Position numbers and translations under genes: made by a program
Shown here: positions 43,205 to 51,383 of the stretch, one piece after another
Layout: each line of letters begins with the position of its first letter
How positions within the stretch are numbered: the stretch's first letter is position 1
Assembly (NCBI GenBank): GCA_028288305.1
Contig: JAQBOA010000052.1
Coordinates: 117,654-181,653 of the forward strand
Length of the DNA stretch: 64,000 bases
Direction of reading: 5' to 3'
Source: Mucilaginibacter sp.
GTDB lineage: Bacteria; Bacteroidota; Bacteroidia; Sphingobacteriales; Sphingobacteriaceae
The notes under the pieces: generated by a model
What the model saw: only the letters and a program-made list of their open reading frames with translations
What the model was told of the DNA's origin: nothing
Database searches by the model: none

Positions 43205-43837
43205 TTAAGATTGTTTTAATAAGCTGGAGATATAATTTATTCCTTTTTCTACCTCTTTCCATTTAGCTACCCTAAGCCTGTTATTTACCGCCCCCTGCCT
43301 GATTCCCAGTTTTTCAGCCATCTTTTGCTGTGTATAGCCTTCTTCATACAAATAAATTACTTCGGCCTGGCCAACAGTCCATTGGCTTATTATTAGATTT
43401 ATGAAAATAAGAATTATGGCTATCTGTTCATTTATTTCTTTATTATCAGATGAAATCGTTAATAAATCATCCTTGTTCATTTTATCAAAACTGCGGCCCG
43501 ATTGATGAAACGCTTCACCGTCTGAATCCAACACAGATTTACCCTTATAAGCTACTTTACCTATTCCTACCGATATTCGTGTACTTAATAACCATCCCTC
43601 TTCATGATCAGGGTATTTTTTGAACCAGCAAATAAGCTGGATACTTCTTTTTAAAGCTTTCTCAATATCATTAAAGATTAACTGATAACTATCCCCACGG
43701 AATATTTCTGCGTCACCTGGAATTTTAACCCATGATTTTATCAATCTACGGGTTTCTTCAATTAGTGATTGACGGGTATTATTACTTAATTGTGTAAAAT
43801 TTATTATGTCACCTGTTAGAACCGCGTAATTTTTCAT
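43205..43837 (-). CDS. SatD-like protein with C-terminal helix-turn-helix
   Basis: 210 residues. The first half begins YAVLTGDIINFTQLSNNTRQ and continues EIFRGDSYQLIF with RISVGIGKVAY; this resembles SatD-type domains, which look like nucleotide-cyclase folds. The C-terminal 50 residues, EEGYTQQKMAEKLGIRQGAV, form a sigma-70 region-4-like helix-turn-helix. It is a likely autoregulator of itself and the DUF3307 gene; paired repeats lie in its promoter region. The link to acid tolerance in streptococci is only by name. Confidence 0.6.
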   Translation of the reverse strand: MKNYAVLTGDIINFTQLSNNTRQSLIEETRRLIKSWVKIPGDAEIFRGDSYQLIFNDIEKALKRSIQLICWFKKYPDHEEGWLLSTRISVGIGKVAYKGKSVLDSDGEAFHQSGRSFDKMNKDDLLTISSDNKEINEQIAIILIFINLIISQWTVGQAEVIYLYEEGYTQQKMAEKLGIRQGAVNNRLRVAKWKEVEKGINYISSLLKQS

Positions 43838-43853
43838 AATTAATAGACAAATA

Positions 43854-43932
43854 TATTAATTATTTACTTGATAACTTAATTTTATTAATCATTTACTTAA
43901 TAACACATTATTATCAATTTATTAATTGATAA
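43854..43932 (-). promoter_or_regulatory. direct repeats plus palindrome upstream of the SatD-like gene
   Basis: A 22-bp repeat beginning TATTAATTATTTACTTGATA at 43854-43875 recurs at 43883-43904 with two differences, 29 bp apart. It is followed by TTATCAATT-TATT-AATTGATAA (43911-43932). Spacing and position suggest a regulator site. The rest of the gap to nagB holds no gene. Confidence 0.5.
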
Positions 43933-44060
43933 TAAATAGATATCATGTATCAAATTAATAATGATTTGCTTTTAGTTTCTCATTTTAGAATCCCGATTTA
44001 AAATTCACAATGAATTTTTTGAGAGCAAATAAAGGCTAAAAAGCTTAATGAGCATTTGCG

Positions 44061-44789
44061 TTAATGAACCAACTTCGATGCCGCGTCTTCATCTAATAAA
44101 ACATACGCTGAAGGATGAGCCTGAAAGATGGAAGCCGGTAGTTGTTCAGTTACGTCTCCCTGTAAAGCTTCAGCGATAATTTCTGCTTTTTTAATTCCAG
44201 CAGCAATAAGTACTGCTGTATTTGCCTCTTCTAAATGCTTAAGACCAAGTGTTATACCTTCACGTAATGGGGTTTCTTTTTTGAAATATTTCTGAGCAAC
44301 ACTTATCGTCACAGGTGCCAATGAAGAGTGATGGGAATACAAATCGAAATCAGTACCTGGCTCATTCAGACCAATATGTCCATTCATGCCAACACCAACC
44401 AGCATAATATCAATCGGGCCTTTTTCTTTAATAAAATCATCCATTGCCGCACATGCCACATCAAGGTTTTGAGCGCAAGCGTCAAAAAAATGAATTTTAT
44501 CCGGCTTGATTTGCATGGGCGTAAAAAAGTTTTTATTCAGAAAATGTGTACAACTGCCCTCATCATCTTTACTCATGCCTACCCATTCATCTAAGCCAAC
44601 AAAATAACATTCACTAAAATCAACTTTGTTTTCATTTGAATCTGCTATCAAATACTTAAAAATACCTATTGGTGAATCACCGGAAGGAAAACATAAAAGA
44701 GAATCAGGCTTGCGTTTTACCTGATCAACAATAAGATCGGCCGCTGCCCTGCACATTTGATCGTAATTCTTAAAAACCAGTACTTTCAT
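44061..44789 (-). CDS. nagB: glucosamine-6-phosphate deaminase
   Basis: 242 residues. CFPSGDSPIGIFKYL (phosphate loop), YFVGLDEWVGM with the catalytic Asp, and VGVGMNGHIGLNEPGT with the catalytic His are all NagB signatures. It converts glucosamine 6-phosphate to fructose 6-phosphate and ammonia. It lies 15 bp after the GH3 gene on the same strand, so the two are likely an operon for use of glucosides or amino sugars. Confidence 0.9.
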   Translation of the reverse strand: MKVLVFKNYDQMCRAAADLIVDQVKRKPDSLLCFPSGDSPIGIFKYLIADSNENKVDFSECYFVGLDEWVGMSKDDEGSCTHFLNKNFFTPMQIKPDKIHFFDACAQNLDVACAAMDDFIKEKGPIDIMLVGVGMNGHIGLNEPGTDFDLYSHHSSLAPVTISVAQKYFKKETPLREGITLGLKHLEEANTAVLIAAGIKKAEIIAEALQGDVTEQLPASIFQAHPSAYVLLDEDAASKLVH

Positions 44790-44804
44790 TGTTTAGCTAT
44801 TAAT

Positions 44805-47036
44805 TTAATCTGTAAGTTCAAAACTATCCTGTAGTCTTATATCATCAGAAGCGCTGCCTATCATTAATCTGAATTCTCCTGGTTGTGTAATTCGTTCTAA
44901 CTGATCATTATAAAAAGCTAGCTTTTCTTTGTCGATGATAAATGTAATGGTTTTGGTTTCACCGGGCTGCAGCATTACTTTTTGAAAACCCTTTAACTCC
45001 TTTACCGGTCTTATTGGCTGCGATACCATATCGCGCAGGTAGAACTGCGCTACCTCCTCTCCGGGATATTTTCCTGTATTCTGAAGATCAAAAGAAATGG
45101 TTATAGTTTCCTTTTTAAGCATTGATTTTTTACTGAATCGGAGGTTACTGTATTTGAAAGTGGTATAACTCAATCCATACCCAAAAGCATATTTGGGGCT
45201 ATTTGGCAAATCAATATAAGCTGAAGTATAGTTCACATCATTATCATTTCTAGCAGGTCTTCCGGTGTTAAAATGATTATAATAAATTGGGATCTGCCCT
45301 TCGGTACGGGGGAAGGTGATAGGTAGTTTTGCGGCGGGATTGTAATCACCATATAATACATCGGCCATGGCGTTACCGGCTTGGTTACCCAGCCACCAGG
45401 TGTATAAAATAGCCGGAACATGGTCGGCAGTCCAGTTAAATACCATAGGCCGCCCCGCCATCAGCAGTACAACAACCGGTTTGCCAGATGCCATTACCTC
45501 CTTAATTAATTCTTCCTGTACACCTGGAAGATGAATATCCGACCTGCTTTTTGCTTCACCGGTCATATCTGGTCTTTCTCCCATTGCCATTATTACAACA
45601 TCTGCCTGCATTGCGATTTTATAGGCTTCGGCAAAGCCTGCACGGCTGGTATCCGTAATATCACATCCTTTAGCATAAAGCAATTTAGTTTTCCCAGCCG
45701 CCTGCTGCATCCCTTCAAACAAAGAAACGATTTCCTTTTCGTCCCCCACATTAAGGGCCCAAAAACCCTTCATTTCCTTTTTCGATTTCACTAACGGGCC
45801 TATTAAAGCTATGGAGTTCAAAGTTTTTGACAAAGGCAATAATTGATGCTCATTTTTTAGTAGTACTATACTTTTACTGGCAATGTCTTTTGCTGCTTCA
45901 ACGTGTTCAGGTGCATTTAATACCCGCTTTTCGCGATCAGCATCGCTAAAGCGGTAAGGGTCACTAAACAAGCCAAGTTCATATTTTTTGGTTAAGATGC
46001 GTCCAACAGCTTCATCAATCACTTTTACAGATACTTTTTTATCAGCAACAAGTTTAGCCAGGTTATTGATATAACTACGGCTTTCCATATCCATATCATT
46101 ACCCGCATTAATGGCAGCTTCGGCGGCTTCATAATTGTCCTTTACGTAACCATGGTTTATCATTTCACCCATTGAACCCCAATCACTTACTACAAAGCCT
46201 TTAAAACCCCATTTTTCTTTTAAAATATCGTGCTGCAAATAGCGGTTGGCAGTAGCAGGAATACCATTCAGATCGTTGAAAGAGTTCATGAAAGTACCCA
46301 CGCCTGCATCAGCAGCGGCTTTAAATGGGGGCAGGTAAATTTCCCATAGTGTACGCAAACTCATATCAACACTATTGTAATCACGACCGCCAATTGCTGC
46401 TCCATATGCTGTAAAATGTTTTGCACAAGCCATAACGGCATCTAAGTTCCCTAAACCCATACCCTGAAAACCATGTACCCGTGCTGTAGCAATAAGGGAG
46501 CCTAAATACGGATCTTCGCCTGCTCCTTCCATTACCCTACCCCAGCGTGGATCACGGGCAATATCAACCATTGGTGCAAATGTCCAGTGTACGCCCCCAC
46601 TGGCAGCCTCAGTAGCGGCAATACGGGCTGATTTTTCAATTGCTGCCATATCCCAGCTTGCAGCTTCGGCAAGGGGGATAGGGAAGGTTACGCCATAACC
46701 ATGTATCACATCCTGCCCAAACAATAAAGGAATCTTTAGCCTGGATTGCATGGCTGCTTCCTGGAATACTTTTGTATGCTGTACCCCTACTATGTTAAGT
46801 ATTGAGCCCACTTCTCCCCGCTTTATTGCATCAAGTTTATTACCAACATCTGTAGTTATGGGGCCTGTAGCTTCCCAATCGCCGTTATACTGGTTAAGCT
46901 GGCCAATTTTCTCGGCAAGCGTCATTTTTTTTAATAAGGCATCTACTTTTTGAGGTATGCTTTGTTGCGTGTACGCAGTATTTATAATGCTGCTGAAAAG
47001 ACAAATAAAAATGGTTGATTTGATGCTAATTGTCAT
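44805..47036 (-). CDS. bglX: periplasmic beta-glucosidase, GH3
   Basis: 743 residues with a signal peptide ending NTAYTQ. The TIM-barrel domain has HYTVGA-type motifs: WTFAPMVDIARDPRWGRVME, CAKHFTAYGA and the nucleophile Asp in KGFVVSDWGSM. The second domain (MGERPDMTGEAKSRSDI) and the C-terminal fibronectin-III-like domain (TISFDLQNTGKYPGEEVAQF) complete the BglX architecture. It releases glucose from oligosaccharides in the periplasm. nagB follows directly. Confidence 0.92.
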   Translation of the reverse strand: MTISIKSTIFICLFSSIINTAYTQQSIPQKVDALLKKMTLAEKIGQLNQYNGDWEATGPITTDVGNKLDAIKRGEVGSILNIVGVQHTKVFQEAAMQSRLKIPLLFGQDVIHGYGVTFPIPLAEAASWDMAAIEKSARIAATEAASGGVHWTFAPMVDIARDPRWGRVMEGAGEDPYLGSLIATARVHGFQGMGLGNLDAVMACAKHFTAYGAAIGGRDYNSVDMSLRTLWEIYLPPFKAAADAGVGTFMNSFNDLNGIPATANRYLQHDILKEKWGFKGFVVSDWGSMGEMINHGYVKDNYEAAEAAINAGNDMDMESRSYINNLAKLVADKKVSVKVIDEAVGRILTKKYELGLFSDPYRFSDADREKRVLNAPEHVEAAKDIASKSIVLLKNEHQLLPLSKTLNSIALIGPLVKSKKEMKGFWALNVGDEKEIVSLFEGMQQAAGKTKLLYAKGCDITDTSRAGFAEAYKIAMQADVVIMAMGERPDMTGEAKSRSDIHLPGVQEELIKEVMASGKPVVVLLMAGRPMVFNWTADHVPAILYTWWLGNQAGNAMADVLYGDYNPAAKLPITFPRTEGQIPIYYNHFNTGRPARNDNDVNYTSAYIDLPNSPKYAFGYGLSYTTFKYSNLRFSKKSMLKKETITISFDLQNTGKYPGEEVAQFYLRDMVSQPIRPVKELKGFQKVMLQPGETKTITFIIDKEKLAFYNDQLERITQPGEFRLMIGSASDDIRLQDSFELTD

Positions 47037-47325
47037 TTAGTATGGTAATTTATAAAAGCCCATCTAAATTTCACCATCAATTGGTATGGTGTTTTATTGA
47101 TAGGGCAATAATGTAAAAGTAAATGGGATTAACCTATTTAGAAAACAATTCAAGATTAGTTAATTATATTTTAAATAGGAAATAAATGAAGTGGAGAAAG
47201 AGATTTTATCCTGACGTTTATTATAAACTATTATTGACAGCCAGGTTTACATTCTCTATAGGTGAAGTATAGAGTAATTAAAGAGCTACTATGTGTATTA
47301 GACGGGGCCTTCCCTGAGTCGCTAG

Positions 47326-47523
47326 TTAATTAGCCTGACTTGATAAATTGTCATTATGTATCCTTTCAAGGAAACCATGCTCATTAATTGCATATTGAGC
47401 TTCGGAAGTATCGTTATATTTTTTGGGGAATTTAACATTCCTGGTTTTCCTTTTAAGCGGTAAAAATAAAGGCAAAATTAACGCAGATAGCAGACAGCAA
47501 ATTTTTAATATATCAATAATCAT
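47326..47523 (-). CDS. small membrane protein of unknown function
   Basis: 65 residues from MIIDILKICC. One hydrophobic segment (LLSALILPLFLPL) is followed by KRKTRNVKFPKKYNDTSEAQ and a polar tail (YAINEHGFLERI). It has no family I recognise. The 289 bp between it and bglX and the 422 bp up to the next gene hold no other coding region. Confidence 0.4.
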   Translation of the reverse strand: MIIDILKICCLLSALILPLFLPLKRKTRNVKFPKKYNDTSEAQYAINEHGFLERIHNDNLSSQAN

Positions 47524-47831
47524 AATTTTAAAAACTAAGTAAACAAATAGCGAAAGCACTTATAATTAACTATTTATATGCATATTTCGTTCCGCGGTTT
47601 AATGTAAATTAAGTTTACAGAGCTAAATCAATGCCAAATAATTTATCACATTCAAATAGTACTTACAAATTGTTTAAAGAAGTAGAATTTATAATATTAC
47701 ATTTATTAAAACGGCCATAAATACTATCAAATTGATAAAGTTTTATCACTTCGATAACATTTTTAATATTTCTAATAATTTTTAATATAAGTGTATTTAT
47801 GCCTTTATGTGTTATCTATTTATTTTACAAT

Positions 47832-47851
47832 TTACTATGCATGCATAGTAA
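47832..47851. promoter_or_regulatory. 20-bp perfect palindrome upstream of pstS2
   Basis: TTACTATGCA/TGCATAGTAA, 95 bp upstream of the lipoprotein PstS start. It is the only marked structure in the 422-bp gap and could be a regulator site. Confidence 0.4.
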
Positions 47852-47945
47852 TCTACACAATTGTTGATAATAGAAGACAAAAAAACACTAAGTCTTTGTT
47901 TTTTTGTTTGATATAATAAATAGACATTTACATCAAATTTTCAAT

Positions 47946-49043
47946 ATGAACAAATTAACACTGGCAATAATCTTCGTTGTTGCTTCAATATTTACAAGCT
48001 GCACAGGTAATAGTAATAAATCAGCGAAAGATAGTACCAATATGTCATCTTTTGGTGCAAATACCGATGGCAACACTTTACTTGGGGCAGGCAGTTCCTT
48101 TGTATATCCATTATTTTCAAGACTTTTTGCTGAGTATAATAAACGGACAGGTATAAAAGTAAATTACCAATCAATTGGTTCTGGAGGCGGTATTTTGCAG
48201 CTCACAAACAAGACTATTGATTTTGGAGATTCGGATGCACCATTGAATGCTGATCAGGAAAAAAAGATGGGTGCTCCGGTACTTCATATTCCTATGTGCT
48301 CTGGTGCAGTTGTTATCAGCTATAATATTCCTGATTTTAAAGGAAAATTAAAGTTAGATCCAGATGTTTTAGCTAATATCTTTTTAGGGAAAGTTAAAAA
48401 ATGGAACGATCCTCAAATCTCTAAAATAAATCCTGGTTTGAATTTGCCGGATGTTGCTATTTTTGTAGCCCACCGTGCTGATGGAAGCGGAACCACAAAT
48501 ATTTTTACTGGTTATTTATCAAAAATAAGCAATGAGTGGAATACTAAAGTTGGACAGGGTACAGCTGTAAACTGGCCTGCTGGGCTTGGGGGCAAGGGAA
48601 ATGAAGGTGTTTCTGGTTTAATAAAACAAACTCCCGGGGGCATAGGTTATATTGAACTGGCCTATGCTATTCAAAACGGAATGCCCTTTGCCGATCTCAA
48701 AAACAAAAGCGGTAATTATATTACTCCTACGGTTGCCTCAACAAGCGCTTCGAGTAATATACAAATACCGGCAGATGCAAAAGTTTCATTAAGCAATACA
48801 GACGCAAAAGATGGTTACCCAATAAGCGGGTTTACCTGGGCATTAATTTATAAGGAACAAAGCTATAATGAAAGGCCAAAAGACAGGGCTGAAAAAGTAG
48901 TTAAATTACTTTGGTGGAATGTGCATGAAGGACAAAAATACTGCAAAGACCTTAACTATGCCCAGCTTTCGCCCGCTGCCGTTATCGTTGCAGAAAAAAT
49001 TTTAAAATCAGCAACCTATAATGGGAAACCGATACTTCAATAA
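47946..49043 (+). CDS. pstS: phosphate-binding lipoprotein, second PstS
   Basis: 365 residues from MNKLTLAIIF. The lipobox IFTSCTGN gives a lipidated Cys18-type anchor, unlike the secreted PstS at 13600. The core repeats the same signatures: NTLLGAGSSFVYPLFSRLF, YQSIGSGGGILQL, FGDSDAPL and HRADGSGTTNIF. There is no transporter beside it; it may feed the PstCAB at 10.8-13.5 kb or act as a separate sensor. A longer frame upstream adds 14 residues without signal character. Confidence 0.9.
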   Translation: MNKLTLAIIFVVASIFTSCTGNSNKSAKDSTNMSSFGANTDGNTLLGAGSSFVYPLFSRLFAEYNKRTGIKVNYQSIGSGGGILQLTNKTIDFGDSDAPLNADQEKKMGAPVLHIPMCSGAVVISYNIPDFKGKLKLDPDVLANIFLGKVKKWNDPQISKINPGLNLPDVAIFVAHRADGSGTTNIFTGYLSKISNEWNTKVGQGTAVNWPAGLGGKGNEGVSGLIKQTPGGIGYIELAYAIQNGMPFADLKNKSGNYITPTVASTSASSNIQIPADAKVSLSNTDAKDGYPISGFTWALIYKEQSYNERPKDRAEKVVKLLWWNVHEGQKYCKDLNYAQLSPAAVIVAEKILKSATYNGKPILQ

Positions 49044-49058
49044 TTTAAAAATGTGCTT

Positions 49059-49091
49059 AAAAAGTCCTGATAATTAATATTGAGACTTTTT
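49059..49091. terminator. bidirectional terminator
   Basis: AAAAAGTC (49059-49066) pairs with GACTTTTT (49084-49091), flanked by T- and A-rich tracts, between the convergent pstS2 and altronate dehydratase genes. Confidence 0.65.
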
Positions 49092-49122
49092 ATTTTTTTC
49101 TCAATATTAATTTTTAATGTTA

Positions 49123-50784
49123 CTATAGAGATATGCCTCTTTTCCATGGTATAAAATCGTCCTGTCCCAATTGAACGGATTTAGGCTCAATTTCACCACT
49201 GGCAACTTTTATTACATAATCCAATATTCGTTCACCGGCTTGTTTTATGGTTTCTTCTCCCTCAATTATAGTTCCGCAGTTAATATCTATAATATCAGGC
49301 ATTTTTTCGGCCGTTATTGTATTGGTCGATAATTTTATAACAGGTGTAACAGGGTTCCCTGTAGGTGTGCCTAAACCTGTTGTAAATAAAACGATATTTG
49401 CCCCGGCTGCTACTTCAGCGGTAGTGCTTTCCACATCGCTTCCAGGTGTACAAAGGAGGTTTAATCCATTTGCTTTTACTTTTTCGGGGTAATCAAGGAC
49501 ATCCGCAACCGGAGATGTGCCACCTTTTTTTGCTGCTCCTGCAGATTTTATTGCATCTGTTATTAACCCATCCCTGATATTGCCAGGAGACGGATTTGCA
49601 TAAAATCCCGAGCCATCAGCAACCGCGCGGGCATTATATGATGACATTAGTTTCATAAAATAATTTGCTTTTTCTTCATCCACGCAACGGTCGCTTAATT
49701 CCTGTTCAACACCGCAAAGCTCGGGAAACTCCGAAAGAATAACTGAGCCGCCCATAGCAACCAAAAGATCTGAAACATAACCCAATGCAGGGTTAGCTGA
49801 TATACCTGAAAAACCGTCAGAGCCGCCGCACTCCAGCCCAATACATAATTTAGACAGCGGTGCAGATATCCTCTGTGTTTTATCGGCTTTTACAAGTCCG
49901 GCAAAGGTTTGTTGTAATGATTGCCTCATTAATTCACTTTCGGTCCCCACTTTTTGTTGCTCCACGATTACAAGCGGCTTGTTGAAATTAGCATCGCGTT
50001 TATTTATTTCCTGCTGCAAAATACTTACCTGAGCATTTTGACAACCCAAACTTAATACAGTTGCCCCAGCAACATTTGGATGAGTAATATAACCTGCTAT
50101 TAATCCACAAAGTGTTTGAGCATCCGAACGGGTACAACCGCAACCCATTTCATGAGTAAGGAATTTGACGCCATCAATATTTTTAAATAGCCTTTTTGAT
50201 TGTGATTTTTCTTCTTTAGTATTAATATCTGCACTTAATATTTCTTCAACCGATCTACCCGCTTTATAAAGTTCCATTAAGTGCTCTACTTCACTTTCAT
50301 AATTTTTGGCCTTTTTATAACCCAATTTATCTACCAGAGCTTCCTTTAAAACATTTATGTTTCGGTTTTCACAAAATACCAAGGGTATTACAATCCAATA
50401 GTTAGCAGTTCCAACAGACCCATCTTCACGATGGTATCCCATAAATGTTTTTCCTTCAAATTTGCTGGTATCCGGTTTATGCCACTCAAGTTTACGCTCG
50501 CCTAAATGAAACTCTGCCGAAGCATGATACACTGTTTGGGTGCTTATTGGGCCGCCTTGCGGAATATGCTGAGTTGCTTTACCTACCAATACGCCATACA
50601 TATAAATTTCCTGTCCGGCTTGCAGATCGACCATGCTAAATTTATGTTTCGCTCTAATACTATCCGTTAAAGTAAACCTTTGATCGTTAAATTCAATTAA
50701 TTTCCCTTGTTCCAGATCCTGAAGGGCTACCAAAACATTATCCTTTGGATGTATCCGTAAAAAAGTATCTCCTTTTGCTGACAT
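49123..50784 (-). CDS. uxaA: altronate dehydratase, UxaA family
   Basis: 553 residues. The N-terminal SAF domain (about 1-95: VLVALQDLEQGKLIEF) precedes the catalytic domain with GYHREDGSVGTANYW, HEMGCGCTRSDAQTLCG, IGLECGGSDGFSGISANPAL and INCGTIIEGEE. It dehydrates D-altronate to 2-keto-3-deoxygluconate in galacturonate breakdown; paralogues act on other sugar acids, so substrate is not fixed. It is 7 bp downstream of the mutarotase gene. Confidence 0.85.
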   Translation of the reverse strand: MSAKGDTFLRIHPKDNVLVALQDLEQGKLIEFNDQRFTLTDSIRAKHKFSMVDLQAGQEIYMYGVLVGKATQHIPQGGPISTQTVYHASAEFHLGERKLEWHKPDTSKFEGKTFMGYHREDGSVGTANYWIVIPLVFCENRNINVLKEALVDKLGYKKAKNYESEVEHLMELYKAGRSVEEILSADINTKEEKSQSKRLFKNIDGVKFLTHEMGCGCTRSDAQTLCGLIAGYITHPNVAGATVLSLGCQNAQVSILQQEINKRDANFNKPLVIVEQQKVGTESELMRQSLQQTFAGLVKADKTQRISAPLSKLCIGLECGGSDGFSGISANPALGYVSDLLVAMGGSVILSEFPELCGVEQELSDRCVDEEKANYFMKLMSSYNARAVADGSGFYANPSPGNIRDGLITDAIKSAGAAKKGGTSPVADVLDYPEKVKANGLNLLCTPGSDVESTTAEVAAGANIVLFTTGLGTPTGNPVTPVIKLSTNTITAEKMPDIIDINCGTIIEGEETIKQAGERILDYVIKVASGEIEPKSVQLGQDDFIPWKRGISL

Positions 50785-50791
50785 TGCTAAA

Positions 50792-51121
50792 TTATAACTG
50801 AAATATTTTATTCATTAAAACCCATTTTTCTCCCTTGAGTGAATTTTTAAGTGGCTGCTGATAGTTCCACATTAAGGTTTCCCATTCCTGTACTTTACTA
50901 TTGGAGGCATCCATCACTGCTTTTTTTTCAAAGTTAAAATTTTCATTTGTTTCCATTATCATAAACAAACGTGTTTCATAACGGTATATTTCCATATTGG
51001 TAATACCTGAATCTACAATACTCTTTCGTATTTCGGGCCAGATAGCTATATGATATTTTTCGTACTCTGCTATTAATGTAGGGTCGTCTTTTAGATCGAG
51101 GGTTAAATAGTATTTATGCAT
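50792..51121 (-). CDS. L-rhamnose mutarotase family protein
   Basis: 109 residues. YEKYHIAIWPEIRKSI carries the His and Trp-Pro-Glu signature, and ETRLFMIMETNENF and QEWETLMWNYQQPL complete the small ferredoxin-like fold (RhaM/DUF718). It exchanges the anomers of L-rhamnose or L-fucose. It is an operon partner of the altronate-dehydratase-family gene, suggesting a deoxysugar or uronate pathway. Confidence 0.85.
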   Translation of the reverse strand: MHKYYLTLDLKDDPTLIAEYEKYHIAIWPEIRKSIVDSGITNMEIYRYETRLFMIMETNENFNFEKKAVMDASNSKVQEWETLMWNYQQPLKNSLKGEKWVLMNKIFQL

Positions 51122-51383
51122 TGAGAAGCAAGTAGTTGATTAAGTACAGCCAAACTAAATTGGCAATACAAAGGAATAAGTTTGCTTTAAATAATTTGCT
51201 ATAATAATTAAATTTTAATTATGGCCTGCAATCCAATCAGCAATAGCATGACCAATAAATAAAAAACTTAAAAGCCCGGCAATTATAACAATGTAAGGAT
51301 AACAGTTTTTAAACGAATAAAAATGTTTAATACTTTTTGACCATAGATAAATAATTACCTATTAATTAGGTAACTCAATAGAA

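Noticed and set aside
51215..51345. Small hydrophobic frame on the minus strand ending HAIADWIAGHN
   Set aside because: It is open for about 40 codons with one membrane-like segment, but it has no ATG, GTG or TTG at its left edge, so I did not call a gene. The rest of 51122-51383 holds nothing.
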